64,000 bases of DNA from Petrosia ficiformis. Lineage: Eukaryota > Porifera > Demospongiae > Haplosclerida > Petrosiidae. The stretch's first letter is position 1; every line of letters begins with the position of its first letter. The notes beneath the pieces are model-generated. The model had not been told where the DNA came from. It did not search any database and worked only from the letters and a program-made list of their open reading frames with translations. The stretch covers positions 2,378,501-2,442,500 of the forward strand of contig OX345648.1 of the NCBI GenBank assembly GCA_947044365.1, in the 5' to 3' direction. Both the position numbers and the translations under genes were made by a program. This document shows, piece after piece, positions 49,076 through 61,280 of this stretch.

Positions 49076-49081
49076 TAAATA

Positions 49082-50914
49082 GGTTTCTATTCCCGTTCCC
49101 GTTCTCATCTTCCAGTTGCTTAGTCTTTGTCGTATTCAATAATGACAGCCAGTGGTAAAACATAAAGTCACTATATTGCTTTTGTAACTTGTATTACTTA
49201 TTTCTTGCCTCATGACTAGCGAGTCACTTCAGAGAGCCATCAATACAATCAATATACTGATTTCTTTTCTTGCAAGTTAATGTTTATGGTAGCAATTTAT
49301 CTATATTGACTAGTGTATAAAGTACATTTGCTAGCATGCTAGGCACATGAATTTTCATGTCATAATACAGAATGGCAACAAAAACAATTCAATGCACAAT
49401 GGATAGTACATCTGTACTTTGCAATGGGGTCAATTACATTGCAATGTAATACATTACTATTACTACCATCACCTTAATTAATATAGACAATGCTACAGCC
49501 TTATTATACCTTATACCCATACATGATTTAGACATTTCACTAAATTGAATCTCTCAATTTGCAATTTTTATATTGATAATTTGGTCGAAGAATGTATATC
49601 AAGCCTATCAGGCACACCACATTGACATAAATTTGCAGCTGGCCTGAATGTTTAAATGGCTAGTCCTTAATAGTAGGAGTTGCTAGGTGTGAGGGTTTAA
49701 ATTAGTATTGAAATGATACTAATGATATTCACACAGTATCCATCAATCTTCATGCAATCAGATGTGTTATAACTTTGTAAGGGCAACTGTGGACAATCTG
49801 AAGTATATGTACACTGATCAGATTGTTTCGACCTATTGGGTCTCATCAGCACAGTGTATCCCAAATTCACAATACATTGTGCAAAATGTATGTTATATAA
49901 TAATTATTTTTAAAAGTTTCTATGTAGTACCATGTCTAGTACCTCCAGAGGTACTGGTAATAGATACTATTAGAGCTTTCAGAATTGGACTGAAAAACTG
50001 AAATACTTACTCTATGTTTCAGATGAGTCAGAAGAGATACATTTCTAGTACAGTCAGCACCTCCAGAATCAAAGTAGAATGTGCTATATATAGTAAATGC
50101 AGGTAGACAACATACATACATACATGTACATACATAATATACAAATGTGACAGTAGTTGAATATTCATTTCTATGCTCAGAAATAAAGGACATTAAAAAT
50201 GAGTTATCAGCTTATTATAGAAATATAAAACTGTAAACAACTATAGACTACATGATCAAGTACAATACTTAGGTCTAATAGTATGTTGGTAGACACAGGT
50301 CTTACATGCATACATACATACATACATACATACATACATACATACAGTCATACATACATACATACATACATTCACTACTTACATCTCTAATACATGAGAC
50401 TTATAATTAAAACATTAATCACACACACACACACACACAAATTCCTGTGGCTATGAGATTAACACTTGAAGAGACTTCATGTCATGAGAACCTTAAACAG
50501 AAATTAAGCCTAATGTAAGTAGGAGGGCTTGAAAATATCAATGGACTTCAAAAATGCAACCATTGATACTGATGACATCCACAGTTAATCCTCAAAATTT
50601 ATTCTGTAAACACATCAATACATTAATGTGATGGAAGTATTGATGTGTTTGCAGAATAAATTTTCTACACTAACATCCACCTCCATTCCTCTTCTACACA
50701 CCCAAAGGCTGAGATTATCCTTACAAGTGTGCAAATAGCAACAACAACAGCTCACACTTAGCCCCATAGCAATATCATAAGTACACCCAGAGGCAGTGGC
50801 CACTTCAGCTCCCACATACATGTATTGGCTTCCATGGAAATGAAAAATAATGGTCCTTTGAAGAAAACATAGCACAACAAACATACATGATAAGAAGCGT
50901 ATTCATACAAGTAC
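49082..50914. other. Interval without a supported gene
   Basis: Contains a (CATA)n run at 50307-50372, a (CA)n run at 50422-50439 and an inverted repeat around 50588-50665. A possible minus-strand exon at 50091-50020 has splice-like ends but no recognisable product. Confidence 0.45.
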
Positions 50915-53900
50915 ATGTACATACTGTACTGTATAGACACATTCTGTGTTAACTGCTTGCCTAGGAAAGGGGACTTGTGTGTGAATCGTCCTACGGTCTC
51001 ATTGTCTCCAGTTACCTCGAGTCGGTGTGACACGTCGTCTGATGAGTCTTCTTCCCATCACTCTGTTCACTCTTGCCCTGTTGGACCGGGCTCGTGTGGG
51101 GTTTCACGCCTGCCCCTACATTATCCTTACCTGATTTCGTTCCCATGCCAGACCCTGACTTTGTGTGGCATGAGTTGGCTGGTGCCTCATTTCTCCCTGT
51201 GATAAAGGCATGCTATGGTCAGGTGGTTCACTGGAGAAGAAATTTGTTTAGAGTTCCTGTTGGAAACATCGGTTCTTCATTTGTTCGTGAGTTAAGTCGC
51301 CTCTATCTGGCTTACACTGAGTCCTCAGCCTTGGAATCTGCTGCCATCTATGCTGCTATGGTCTTACCTCCTCTCCTTTTACAGAAACCACCTGGTAAAC
51401 AGCGGCCTAAGGATCTCACCAAGCACCTGGAACGCCGGTTAGCTTTATGGCACTGTGGAGACATTAAGTCTTTGTTAAATGAAGGTTGCACTATTCAGTC
51501 TCGTTTATCTAGCAGCACCGCTTCTCACCGCTCTTCCCCTCAGTCGGACTCGCTTACCCGTAGATTTACAAATTTTATGCTAATTGGCAATGTGAGAGCT
51601 GCGATCCGTTTACTATCTGACAATGAGTGCGGAGGGGCATTGTCTCTTGATGCTGTCATTAATGGGATGACTGTGAAGGATGTATTGTTGGACAAACATC
51701 CTACTGCTCAGCCGGTTGACCCCTCTGCTATACTACCCGACAATGGACTACCTAGCTTTGATCCCATCAGTTTCGAGTCATTTACTCCTGACTTAATCAG
51801 GTCTATCGTTCTCAAAATCAATGGTTCCGCTGGTCCCTCTGGTCTTGATGCCGCTGTTTATGTACATCCTTTGGTCTGTCCTCTGATGAGCTGTGCAGGG
51901 CAGTTGCTTTGTTTGGGAAAAGAATTTGCTCTTCATTTGTGGATCCATCTGGCTTATATCTGTTTTTAGCCAGTCGTTTAATTGCCATTGATAAATTACC
52001 TGGAGTTCGTCCTATTGGTGTGGGAGAGGTGGTGAGACGTCTGGTGGGCAAAGTAGTTCTTACAATCCTCAACCAAGATATACTTGAGACGACTGGCTTT
52101 TCTCAGCTCTGTGCTGCTCAGCCAGGAGGGTGTGAGGCACCTGTACATGCTGTGAGAAGCTTGTTCGATGTATCCTCTGGTGAGGCAGTACTTTTAGTAG
52201 ACGCAAGTAATGCCTTTAATAGCCTTAATAGAGAAACTGCTTTACATAACTGTCTTATTTCTTGTCCAACTCTCGCCACTGTCCTCATAAACTGCTATCG
52301 TTTCCATTCTCCTTTGTTCGTTGACAGTGAGGTCCTGCTATCCTCTGAAGGTACTACTCAAGGAGACCCTCTAGCGATGGCGATGTACGCTATTGGTGTT
52401 CTCCCCCTTATTCACCACCTTAATTACATATCCGTTTCACAAATCTGGTATGCGGATGATGCGGCAGGTGTTGGATATCTGTCTTCATTGCGTTGCTGGT
52501 GGTATGAGCTTTCTAATATAGGCCCAGCATATGGTTACTATTCTAATCCCTTAAAATCTTGGCTAATTGTTAAACCGGAGTTTCTGGATTCAGCACAAGT
52601 GTTGTTTTCTGATATTGATATCAACATCACCTCAGAGGGTCACCGATATCTTGGTAGTGCTCTTGGCTCTAGAGACTTTGTAATCAATTTCACCAAGGAG
52701 AAAGTTAGTGAGTGGGTTGAGCAAATTGATCGTCTTGTACAAGTTGCTCGTACACAGCCCCATGTAGCATACTCAGCTCTGGTTCATGGTTTTTTTAACA
52801 AGTGGGTGTATCTGTTTCGCACTACTCCAGACCTGACTAGTTATGTCGAACCTTTGGAAGATTGTTTACGGTTACGTCTTATTCCTACCTTAACTGGTCA
52901 GACTTCTGTGAGTAATACGATAAGGTCTCTGTTGTCTCTTCCAGCTCGCCTCGGGGGCCTTGGTATTTTTGATCCTACCCATATGGCTGAGAGTCAGTAT
53001 CAAAACTCTGTCTATATCCTCACTCCTCTAATCTCTTCCTTGTGCTCTCAGGATTCGAGTGTCCCAATGTCTTCCATACTAGATATTTCCGTGCAAGAAA
53101 AAGAGAAGTCGGATCTAATAACTATAATCATACAAAAAATATCGCTTCCAATCTTAAAGCCTCTTTAACGGATCCATCTCTGAAGCGTTGTTTGGAAGTC
53201 ACGGAAGAGAAAGGTGCCTCAACTTGGCTCAATGCTCTGCCTATACAAGAACATGGTTTTGCTTTGCATAAGGGAGATTTTAGAGATGCCATTTGCCTAA
53301 GATATGGCTGGTCCCCTCCTCGTTTGCCTAATCATTGTGGTTGTGGTGCAGCTCTCACAGTGGATCATGCTTTGAATTGTAAATGCGGAGGTTTTGTTTC
53401 AATCTAGCATAACAAAGTCAGAGATCTAACAGCGAAACTACTTACTGAAACATGCTCTGACGTGAGAGTTGAGCCACCTTTACAACCACTGAATGGGGAA
53501 GTACTATCAGGAGGTTCTGCTGTGAAAGATGATAATGCTCGAGTAGATATAGCAGCAACTGGTTTTTGGTCTTCACTTCAGCATGTGTTTTTCGATGTGC
53601 GTGTCTTTAATCCTTTCTCTGTAACTATAAAAAATCTACCCTGAAGGCATGCCATCGAAGGAACGAACTAGAGAAACGTCGTTATGATGAGAGGATAAGG
53701 CTAGTGGAGCATGGGTCATTTACTCCATTCACTTTTACGGTAGGAGGTGGCATTGGTCCAGCTCCCTCAATCTTTTATAAAAGGTTGGCATCAATTTTAT
53801 CTGAGCGCAACAGCAAACCCTACTCAATGGTGCTCAATTGGATGAGATGTTTGCTCTCCTTCTCTTTACTTCGGTCATTTATTCTGTGCCTCAGAGGGGC

Positions 53901-53977
53901 TAGGTCATCCTATCACCATCCTATTTTTTCAAATTATTCTTCTATTGACCTTGCTGTCTCTGAGGCCAGAGTCACCT
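50915..53977 (+). pseudogene. RT + zinc knuckle + nuclease-like retroelement, frame-broken
   Basis: Frames at 51073-51969, 51909-53168, 53042-53407, 53462-53644 and 53704-53979 read as one protein interrupted by at least three frame changes and a stop at 53405. The first holds SGPSGLDA-type pre-RT blocks. The second holds RT motifs: LLVDASNAFNSLNR, EGTTQGDPLAMAMYAIG, the active site YADDAAG and SLPARLGGLGIFDPT. After it come ALPIQEHGFALHKGDFRDA, a cysteine/histidine knuckle (CGCGAALTVDHALNCKCGG), and a nuclease-like block RVDIAATGFW ... FFDVRVFNP. The order RT, knuckle, nuclease resembles restriction-like-endonuclease non-LTR elements (R2/HERO-type), but I cannot place the family with certainty. 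The copy at 35035-36060 is the same family, older and on the other strand. Upstream low-complexity Ser/Pro sequence (50990-51090) may be the start in another frame. Confidence 0.85.
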
Positions 53978-54105
53978 AACCTAACCTCTGTCCTTTGCAT
54001 AATAACTTATACTTGTAAATGAGTTTATATCATTGGTTTTTATTTATTTATTTATCATCACTGTTGATCAGTTTAAAAAAAACAAGTGTATATAGAGAAA
54101 AAAAC

Positions 54106-54603
54106 ATCCCTATATTTGCTTTGTGATGACTATGTATTAAGCATTGCTGGTGGCACTAGTGTCTCTACCTTTCTGTGTACTCGAAAGCTGGGGCCTGAAG
54201 AAGTAAGTGTAAGCCTGATTGCAGTCTAAATACACAGATCTCTGATGAACTGACTGAAGTATTCCTACAAGATTCTAACTGATGACTTCCTCATGTCTGA
54301 AACTCAACACCTTATTATACTTACTTGTTAAAGATTCTTGCATAATATTTATACTGTTTCTCTGCTAAATGGAACAGTTATTAGCAGTTTCTGAATCTTG
54401 CTGGCTTGTCTGTAGCTCGAAGAGCCTCGAACGCGCGTTCTTTTACGTGCCACGCCCATTAATTGACCAGGCCCCCGGGAATGACGCAACTTCCTTAACT
54501 ACGTATACAACGCATAGTCGCGCAAGTGACACAAACATATATATATATAATATATACATTAAACCCCGTGGAAACCAATTATAGGGATGGCCCTACGGGC
54601 CAT
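54106..54603 (+). repeat. Dispersed repeat R2, most complete copy
   Basis: About 500 bp. The left end is CATCCCTATATTTGCTTTG and the right end CCAATTATAGGGATGGCCC, which are inverted relative to each other. No coding region. It is the reference for the copies at 232-660, 15795-16175 and 18178-18395. The paired ends suggest a MITE. Confidence 0.75.
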
Positions 54604-54900
54604 AAAAAAAAAGTACATGTACATACTGTACTGTATAGACACATACATGTACTGTATAGACACATACATGTACATATATACACATACATGTATTCATACA
54701 AGTACATGTACATATACACACATACATCATAAGTCATACAAGTACATGTACATACTGTACTGTATAGACACATACATGTACATATATACACATACATGTA
54801 CATATATACACATACATGATGATTTATCTAGTAACATACATGTATTCATACAAGTACAAGTGTACATGTACATACTGTATAGACAAAATACATGTACCTA
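54604..54900. repeat. (ATACATGTAC)-type minisatellite
   Basis: Tandem degenerate units of ACATACATGTACATATATAC and AGTACATGTACATACTGTAC. Open frames across both strands here (Tyr/Met/Cys/His-rich translations) are products of the repeat. A related block is at 56080-56240. Confidence 0.85.
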
Positions 54901-55084
54901 TGCCCTCTTATAACTATTATGTATAGTTTAATATCAAAGGGTTAAATACATGATTATACTGTAACTCAATAACTTATACATGTGTATACTACAGTATATC
55001 TATCATAAGGTTAATGCATGATTATACTGTAACTCAATACCCTTACATGTACATGTACTATAGCATATAGTTTAATATCATAAG

Positions 55085-55475
55085 TAGTGTTGTACCTATA
55101 CTGGTATAGGTAAATGTATAGGTGCCTATACCAAGGTATAGGTATAGGCAAGTAGTATAGGGCAGATACAGATACTTTATAGACCAAGTTTTGAAACTTT
55201 ATAGTATTATTTTACTGTTAGGTAAAGATTGATACAACAGTCAGAATCATATTTTCCATCTTTTCTAGTAGTTTGTGAGTTTCATTTTCCAACAGAAATG
55301 GCTATATAGAGCAGTGCTAAAACCTAGTGATGCACATGAATATATACATGTACTAGAAAAAGGAGTGAACACATGTACATGTATATATAGGTATAGGTAT
55401 AGGTATAAGCAGTTTTAGTTGCCTATAATATCTGTATTTGAATTATAGGCAAAACATAGTATAGGTACAACACTA
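55085..55475. mobile_element. 391-bp hAT-type MITE inserted into repeat R1
   Basis: 17-bp perfect terminal inverted repeats start TAGTGTTGTACCTATAC. The 8-bp target duplication ATCATAAG is exact (55077-55084 and 55476-55483). Removing the element restores the R1 block TTTAATATCATAAGGTTAA. No transposase inside; 8-bp duplications are typical of hAT transposition. Confidence 0.9.
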
Positions 55476-55679
55476 ATCATAAGGTTAAATATGTAACTCA
55501 ATAACTTATACATGTATATACTAGTTTAATATCAGGTTAATACATGATTATACTGTAACTCAATAACTTATACATGTATATACTACAGTATATAGTCATA
55601 AGGTGTCCATATCAGTACAAAATTACCCCAAATTAGGTACATCTAAAAATTCATTAAAATTTGCACCAGCAAATGAAAG

Positions 55680-55752
55680 TCACACAAACACAGACACAGA
55701 CAGACACACAAACACACACCAACACACAAACACAGACACACACACATACACA
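55680..55752. repeat. (CA)n-type microsatellite
   Basis: Irregular ACACAGACACA repeats. Flanking sequence holds fragments of repeat R1. Confidence 0.8.
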
Positions 55753-56821
55753 ATTACATAATTACATATATGTACATATACACTAGTGTTGCTTTAGTTA
55801 ACTACATGTATAACTAAACCTCTTTTAGTAAGGCATTGTGACTTTTATAAAACTACAAGTACACAGCAATATCTAAACTAAAATGAAATTAGCCGATAAT
55901 GGGCACTTTCAGTTAGTTAACTAAAACTGAAATCATTTTAGTAAGCCTAAATAGTTTCACTATACTTGCAGCATATAACTAAAACTGTAATAACTATAAA
56001 TAACAGTGGTGATTACTGTCATACTAACACAACACTTATACATGTATGTACATAGAATAATTACAAGTATTGTAGATACATGTACATATATACACATACA
56101 TGATAAGAAACGTATTCATACAAGTACCTGTACATATTGTACTGTATAGACACATACATGTGCATATATACACATACATCTACATAATTATATACACATA
56201 CATGATGATTTATCTAGTAACATACAAGTACATGTACATACTGACATATGCCCACCTGGCATCTTATAACTATTACGTATAGTTTAATATCATAAGGTTA
56301 ATACATGATTATACTGTATTTCAATAATTTATACATGTATATACTATAATATCATAAGGTTAATACATGATTATACTGTAACTCAATAACTTATACATGT
56401 ATATACTATAGTATATAGTTTAATATCATAAGGTTAATACATAAAAGTGAACAACAATTATTTAGTCCCTCAATGTAAAATACAGAGTAAGAGTGAGGCT
56501 TGCTTAACTCAGTAGTGCTGTTTTAGTATGACGATAATGACTACTTTTTCGTTACAGTTACAGTATACCGCAAGCGTAGCGTTTGCGTTAATTCAAGGTA
56601 CTCCGCAGCGTAATACTTTTCCGTTACGTTAAGTTTTTATTGTCCTATACTGTAACTTCAAAAAGTGCCCATTATGGGCCATATGGCTTTAGTTATATAC
56701 TAGGTAGTTAACTACTAAAACAACACTACTTAACTGATGTGGGAACTAATAGTAGCCACCACAACAGTTTACAGTGATCTTAGCACGCTCTTTGTAGACT
56801 TATATGCAGTAGTGTGGAAAG

Positions 56822-56870
56822 GCCCTGCTGGAATGGCTGTTTCCACTGGAAATAGCCATTCCAGCAGGGC
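56822..56870. repeat. Hairpin, 23-bp arms
   Basis: The left arm starts GCCCTGCTGGAATGGC and the right arm ends GCCATTCCAGCAGGGC; one mismatch and a 3-nt loop. Lies 31 bp from the hairpin at 56902-56983. Confidence 0.85.
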
Positions 56871-56901
56871 GTTGTCCGACAATGCGAGAAGCAAGACACA
56901 A

Positions 56902-56983
56902 GTAGCTAAAATGTGAAAATCACAAAATTGGCTCACTGTATGGATACAGTGAGCCAATTTTGTGATTTTCACATTTTAGCTAC
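56902..56983. repeat. Perfect hairpin, 40-bp arms, 2-nt loop
   Basis: Arms 56902-56941 and 56944-56983 are exact reverse complements (outer ends GTAGCTAAAATGTG and CACATTTTAGCTAC) around GG. A palindrome this long and perfect must be recent or actively maintained. Confidence 0.95.
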
Positions 56984-57226
56984 ATGTATGTCTGTAAATA
57001 GAGTGACGGCCTGCACCATCGCGAGAAGGTGTCACTGTGTCGCAAGCCCCCCTCCCTGCCACCCTCTCTCACCCTGATTTTCCCTAAACCAGCGTCTCAT
57101 ACACATGTCTCATTGACATGCGAGCTGGCTGCTCACCATCAGGATTGCACAAGGAAGCTCACCATACAAGATGGATCACAACAGAGTAAGAGATGCACAA
57201 TCCCTTGTGAACACATGTTGAGTGGT

Positions 57227-59811
57227 TCACAGTAGGGTAGGGATTGTCATTCCCACCATTGCCATTCCTGTACGCATGGTAATGCACGAAGCCGAGAGTT
57301 TGCCTTTCTTGGCTGGGGGAAACATGTGTACTCGTAGACTGCTCTGTTTCCTGTCTTTAAAAGGGGCTGAAGTTGGAAGACGTACAGAGGTAGAAGTGGC
57401 AGGCTTTGCTTGATAAAGGCAATGAGGATTCAAGGGGCAGTCTCTCTTGTGACCTCTGCCTTTGGCACCACAAGTACATTCTGGTTCGTCGTCGTATATC
57501 ATACTGTCCTCAAGATAGTCCTCTTCAAGGCTGGAGTCGCTAAAGGACAATTCATCGTCACTTAACATTGTACGTGTATCTGCATCATCAGTATCTTGAT
57601 CTTTGGCAGTGTAAACAACATCTCCTTCGTCACAAACCATGTCCTCTGAATTGTCGATATTTAATACGTTAGTGCTACCTTTTTTCTTCTCAAGGGCTTT
57701 GCTACCTTTCTGCTCAAGTACATTCTGGTTCGTCGTCGTATATCATACTGTCCTCAAGATAGTCCTCTTCAAGGCTGGAGTCGCTAAAGGACAATTCATC
57801 GTCACTTAACATTGTACGTGTATCTGCATCATCAGTATCTTGATCTTTGGCAGTGTAAACAACATCTCCTTCGTCACAAACCATGTCCTCTGAATTGTCG
57901 ATATTTAATACGTTAGTGCTACCTTTTTTCTTCTCAAGGGCTTTGCTACCTTTCTGCTTCTCAGGGGGTTTGCTACCTTTCTTCTTCTGAGGGGGTTTGG
58001 AATCCCTATCATCAGTCTTGCCATATGTGTCACCTCCGTGTTTCTTTGACCACGCACGACGCTCTGCTGCTTCTTTTGTTCGAAACTTCAACAACTGTAT
58101 TCTCCTTTTCTTCACCTTCTCTTGTTTTGCACTGCCTAATTGCTGTCTCCTTTTTATGTTATATGTCGTCACAGCCTCTTGAATACCTTCGAACACTGGA
58201 AGATTCAGACGTTTATACAGGTCCGGTATCCAGTGATACTTTGGACCTCGTTTCTCGTACATGTAAGTCATGTTAGACTGCAACAGGGCTAGATTAGTAG
58301 AAACCTCGTAGTGAAGCCTCTCCAGGCTGATGTCCTTTGACCTGAACCTGATGAATACGTTGTGCGAGGCTTCCAACCAATTGGAGTGGCCTCTTTTCAG
58401 CACGGGATGAACGAGGCTGTCAGCCATTGAGGCTCTATAGTCACACTCAATTTCATAAAGGAGAGAGTGAAACGCACACGTGAGTCCGTACCGCGTAGTG
58501 TAATCTTTTCCTTCACACACAAAGTTTTCCTTATCGGCACAATTGCCACAGCTACACACTTTGAAAGGATGAAAATCACAGTGCTCTGTTGTTGGCTCTG
58601 CTCCCTCTTCCATCACTTCCCACTCGTGCTCGTCACGCACATGTCTGGGTAGAACTCTCAGCCTTTTCGCAAATTCTTCAGCAGACTTAGAGTCTGTCAG
58701 AATGTAAGAAAAGTTATTACGTGCTCTCATGATAAAAGCATCAGTAATACAACCACAACCTTGGCTGTGGCGCTTAGGACAGCGGCAGCGTACTCCACTA
58801 CTTATTAGAGGGAACCTGTCTTTGTGCTTTTTAATTAAATCTATCGAAGGTTCCTTCATCTTGGAGTAATTTTAAGTGATTTTTGCCTGCATGGCCACCA
58901 TAGATCATAATTTTGCATTCAGGAAAGCATTCTGCTACTGGTTTTGCAGAAGATGAATCTGAATCTTGCCAATGGACAGCAAGTTTCATCCCTTCCTTTC
59001 TAGCTTGATGCATAACCTCCCGCGCTGCAAATCCTTCCATGGATTTAGATGTCCCTTTATATAGCTCTCCTTCTACTATGTTGTCCCTACCACGTTAACA
59101 CAAGTGTTTGTAATACAGGAGCGCTCCATTATAGTAGTTGCACACACTGAATGTGCCATTTTTGGAGTGGTAGCCACGTGTCATCCATGCTGCGTCTGCA
59201 CTCGTTACTGCCTGCTTCCACGAGCCAAGAGTGTGTTCATCAATTGTCTTCATCTCTTCTTTAGCTTCCTCACACATCTCGTCAACCATCAGCTTGACTA
59301 CAGGGTACATTCTTTCGATGGTTGAATAAAAAGTACTGAAACAGACAGTATCAAGCCCGAGTGATAGTTTCAATACTTTACAGTATGTAGCATAGAGACA
59401 CCCTGATATGATAAATGCTACCTGAATGGATGCCCCTACTTCAGTAGTATTTAGTGATTCGTTCTTTAAAGAGCCTTCAAAAAATACTTTTGAAATACCG
59501 CAGCCATTACAAACATAACTAATATTCACTGTACCTCCTAACCCCTTACTTTGTAACGACACAGGAACTAGTATGCCATTACAACCAGGCGTTACACAAC
59601 AACGAACGCTGTTGATTGCTTCAACAAACACATTCAATTGTTTAAGGCTCACTGCAAAAATCTTTTCCGGTATTACTATGGGGTTTAGTTTTTCTGAAGA
59701 TCTTTCAGGAGTGGGAACGTACAGTAGTGAATCATTGTTTACCTCATTCACTTCTAAAGAAATGTCCAAATCATCTTCTTCTGTACTTGATTCTTCAAGA
59801 ACAGGTACTTC
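57227..59811 (-). pseudogene. MULE-like transposase gene, broken by a stop, a frameshift and a tandem duplication
   Basis: The minus-strand frame opens after an acceptor (tatgtag, 59812) and runs to a TAA at 59095. It carries a zinc-ribbon-like block (CCVTPGCNG ... YVCNGCG) and the first catalytic-type block SADAAWMTRGYHSKNG. The same frame resumes after the stop to about 58831 with KSMEGFA, WQDSDSSSAKP and YGGHAGKNH. A frameshift near 58860 then leads to 58859-57714: CRCPKRHSQGCGC, VCSCGNC, RGHSNWLEASHNVF, SNMTYMYEKRG and a basic Lys-rich tail. The blocks and their order match an invertebrate family I associate with Mutator-like RNase H-fold transposases. The C-terminal acidic part is doubled by a 244-bp duplication, so the original tail (CGAKGRGHKRDC ..., to 57227) is now in another frame. 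Whether this is a dead transposon or a decayed domesticated gene is open. Confidence 0.8.
57471..57957. repeat. 244-bp tandem direct duplication inside the MULE-like gene
   Basis: 57471-57714 and 57715-57957 appear identical by eye, period 244 (CTGGTTCGTCGTCG at 57481 recurs at 57725). 244 is not a multiple of three, so the duplication shifts the frame; with a single copy the two C-terminal frames become continuous. The identity implies a very recent event. Confidence 0.92.
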
Positions 59812-59984
59812 CTACATATGATAAAAGTAAATACTGTTATCAGATATACATAATAAAGTTTGCAAAACAAATTCCTTATCTCGTAATGGGAAGAAATAGT
59901 ATTGCAAACAAAACATACATTCTGATATATCTGTTTCCTACAGATATATTTTCAACTACAAGTCTGATGCACACCAATTCTACT

Positions 59985-60290
59985 AGATAACAATCCTAAG
60001 CATACATCCACATTTGCACAAAATTTATTTTATTGAACAGATGATCAACTGGTGGCGCTTCTCAACAGAAACTCTGACCTGAATCCTATAGAACAAGTAT
60101 GGGAATCAATGAAAACTTATCCTAAGAGACAAACTAATCAGGCAGTACTACATGTAATAAAAGGTGTTCAAAAGTTTGGGAAGATGATGATACCTGAATT
60201 ATGTACCCATTACATCAACCACATACATGTACAAAACGTGATGCCTGTTACAGTTACAGCAAAAAGGAAAAGCATCTGGTTTTAAATATT
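59985..60290 (+). pseudogene. Tc1/mariner transposase C-terminal remnant
   Basis: Plus-strand frames contain DNNPKHTSTFAQN near 59988-60030, then LLNRNSDLNPIEQVWESMK (60055-60112), the DDE/D C-terminal signature of Tc1-like transposases, and a tail to 60285. A frame change separates the two pieces and no inverted repeat was located. Lies in a putative intron of the opposite-strand MULE gene. Confidence 0.75.
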
Positions 60291-60832
60291 TGTCTTTATG
60301 AACTTTTGTTTACAATTTCTTTTTGGAACTGCGTATCGTAAGTACTAATATTTATTTATTACAATTATTGATATTCAAAAACTTTGATTAGTTAGGAAAA
60401 TTCTATTACAAGTTCTTATTAATATTTTGGGTCCATCCACAGTGATTATGTACCGAGATGAAGTCCATCTATTTTTTTAAAGATGTGATGGTGAGTATAT
60501 AAAGACTATAGTACTATACTCAGTACCAGAACTATGACAAACGATATGCTAGTAAAATTTATACTCAAAGACGGAGAGTTAGACATCAAGACAACAGTCA
60601 GGGCTCAGTTTACCAAGAAAAACAAAACAGAGAATACATAATGAATACACAAACATCAAATCACTTGAAAATTTGTAAAAAGGTAGTTTTTTATTTTATT
60701 TAGTGTAGTATGCTAAAAAAAATACAAAGTAAAAATGGGAATTGGTACTGGCAATCTAACTTCCTGGGGTGGGATTGATATTCTGACAAAGGCTACACCC
60801 CCCTTAATATAATGTATATCAAATAGACATAC

Positions 60833-60865
60833 CTTATCCACTATATTTTGAGTAATAATGTCTCC
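60833..60865 (-). CDS. Possible 33-nt exon upstream of the MULE-like gene
   Basis: Minus strand: acceptor ttctcacag, then GDIITQNIVDK, then donor gtatgt. Phase 0 at both ends, joining in frame to the exon starting at 59811 (EVPVLEESS). Support is only splice signals, phase and acidic composition. Confidence 0.4.
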
Positions 60866-61208
60866 CTGTGAGAATGAAGTGAAATTAGTATCAAATTAAT
60901 AAAAATATAGAAACCATTGCTGCTGCATGGTTACATCTTGACTAGTTTCGCAGGTCAGACGTAAATTGTAGGGCAGACCTATAGACGTACATGTACACTA
61001 TTATTAAAGTTTGGCTCTGAGTAGACAAATTGGATCACATGTACATCTACATGTAATTTAATTATAATAACATGGAGACTATTGAACTTTCGAATGTTAT
61101 AAAATAGATTTTAATTTACTCAGTGTGAGAGAACACCATCCATTTGACTGAAAACTAACAGAACTTAATTAAAAGTCTGATTGGAGAATTTCAATGAAGA
61201 AAGTGGTG

Positions 61209-61280
61209 CATACACTCAAAAAGGAATTCTGAGCTGATTTAATATCAAAAGTGGAGGGCATTCATGAAGAATCATCCAAG
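61209..61280 (+). repeat. 72-bp dispersed coding-like fragment, copy 1
   Basis: TCAAAAAGGAATTCTGAGCT and the following 50 bases recur at 63896-63960 with few differences. This copy has a stop in the frame that stays open in the other. Confidence 0.7.

Noticed and set aside
50020..50091. Possible minus-strand exon (TFYFDSGGADCTRN) as haspin 5' exon
   Set aside because: Splice-like ends, but its downstream phase (0) does not match the first haspin exon found (needs phase 2), and no homology was recognised.
54526..54913. Tyr/Met/His-rich frames on both strands
   Set aside because: Translations of the ATACATGTAC minisatellite.
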